DNA from: an uncultured Synechococcus sp.
GTDB lineage: Bacteria > Cyanobacteriota > Cyanobacteriia > PCC-6307 > Cyanobiaceae
Direction: 5' to 3'
NCBI GenBank assembly: GCA_949373155.1
Contig: CASICK010000009.1
Location: 104,062-168,061 of the forward strand
Length of the DNA stretch: 64,000 bases
In this document: positions 63,561 to 64,000 of the stretch, in pieces
How positions within the stretch are numbered: the stretch's first letter is position 1
How the letters are laid out: each line of letters opens with the position of its first letter
Program-made: the position numbers and the translations under genes
The notes under the pieces: generated by a model
Databases searched by the model: none
Seen by the model: only the letters and a program-made list of their open reading frames with translations
What the model was told of the DNA's origin: nothing

Positions 63561-64000
63561 AGCGTCCAAGGACCGCCCTCCATCACCCAAAACGATCCAT
63601 TGACGAGGCGGACGTTTTGATCGAGCGCTTCAATCTTCTCTAAATCGGAGATGTTGAGCTTGAGATCAGCAGCTCGTAAATTTTCAAGCAACCTTGAGGG
63701 CGTGACGGATTTAGGAATCGCTGAGATGCCCCGTTGTACATCCCATGCCAATACCACCTGGGCTGGCGAACATCCATAGGACTCTGCAATTGCTCGAATC
63801 ACAGGATTGTCGAGTACAACCGGTGCATCTTTCGCTTTGAGGAATTCAGGCCGATCCATGGACCCGAGCGGGGAGTAGGCGGTGATCAGAATCCCTTCTG
63901 AAGCGCAGTACTCAAGAAGCTTTGGTTGTTGCAATAGCGGGTGGTGCTCTACTTGATTCACCTCTGGTTTCTGCTTGCAATGTGACACCAGTTGCTGCAA
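63536..64000 (-). CDS. Aldo/keto reductase, C-terminal part (cut by right edge)
   Basis: 154 residues visible; the N-terminal third lies beyond the window. NQVEHHPLLQQPKLLEYC, ITAYSPLGS, LAWDVQRGISAIPKSVTP (NADP-binding) and LKLNISDLEKIEALD are typical of AKR family 4/5-like enzymes that reduce aldehydes or sugars with NADPH. It ends 25 bases inside ribD on the opposite strand. Frame is intact here. Confidence 0.9.
   Translation of the reverse strand: MQQLVSHCKQKPEVNQVEHHPLLQQPKLLEYCASEGILITAYSPLGSMDRPEFLKAKDAPVVLDNPVIRAIAESYGCSPAQVVLAWDVQRGISAIPKSVTPSRLLENLRAADLKLNISDLEKIEALDQNVRLVNGSFWVMEGGPWTLQSLWDTP

Noticed and set aside
1..64000. CRISPR arrays, insertion sequences, prophage or rRNA
   Set aside because: No regularly spaced repeats, transposase or phage genes, or rRNA sequence were recognised on either strand.

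Overview
The window looks like a piece of a marine unicellular cyanobacterium of the Synechococcus/Cyanobium type. Evidence: a nickel superoxide dismutase with its dedicated peptidase and nickel permease, an S-type phycobiliprotein lyase, an Ftn2/ARC6-like division protein, DUF3611 (Tic21-like), DUF1517, DUF3122 and DUF4278 cyanobacterial proteins, and tight gene packing with many ATGA/TGATG overlaps. No phage, transposase, CRISPR or rRNA was seen.

0-14.8 kb is dense housekeeping sequence: folC (cut by the left edge) and argD, two tRNA-Leu genes (CAA and CAG) flanking murA, a SPOUT RNA methyltransferase-lpdA-trpC run, the NiSOD locus (sodT facing sodX-sodN), an FKBP isomerase, lnt overlapping mnmA tail to tail, nnr and a group 2 sigma factor. 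14.8-17 kb is a small accessory patch: a coupled three-gene operon of unknown function and a secreted HExxH protein. 17-29.4 kb returns to core genes: HDAC-like hydrolase, pdhA, ftn2/ARC6-like, ffh, rpsP, phoH, a Bax-inhibitor-1 family protein, an acetolactate decarboxylase with an added N-terminal helix module, era, a CpeS-like lyase and trmD.

29.4-32 kb and 39.8-42.8 kb are gene-poor, AT-richer stretches with small ORFs, hairpins and a probable gene relic. Between them are ispF-larB, DUF1517, thiS, thiE, ribF, DUF3611, surE and pheS. 42.8-47.7 kb holds a carotenoid-desaturase-like oxidoreductase, nadK, DUF192 and a fused cobalamin enzyme (CbiE/CbiT).

47.7-54.6 kb is the most coherent accessory island: two tandem secreted DUF1254/DUF1214 proteins, two predicted outer-membrane barrels and an AraC-type regulator. 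54.8-64 kb contains a sulfotransferase, a secreted protein coupled to a frame-broken Ser/Arg/Gly-rich protein, a frame-broken MFS exporter, an intact GH116 glucosidase, DUF3122, a ribD broken at three points, and an aldo/keto reductase cut by the right edge. The clustering of frame breaks in the last 8 kb is either local gene decay or a patch of poor sequence; reads would decide.

Several short ORFs (29-41 aa, most with one membrane span) are reported from direct reading. They are predictions, with confidence scored individually.
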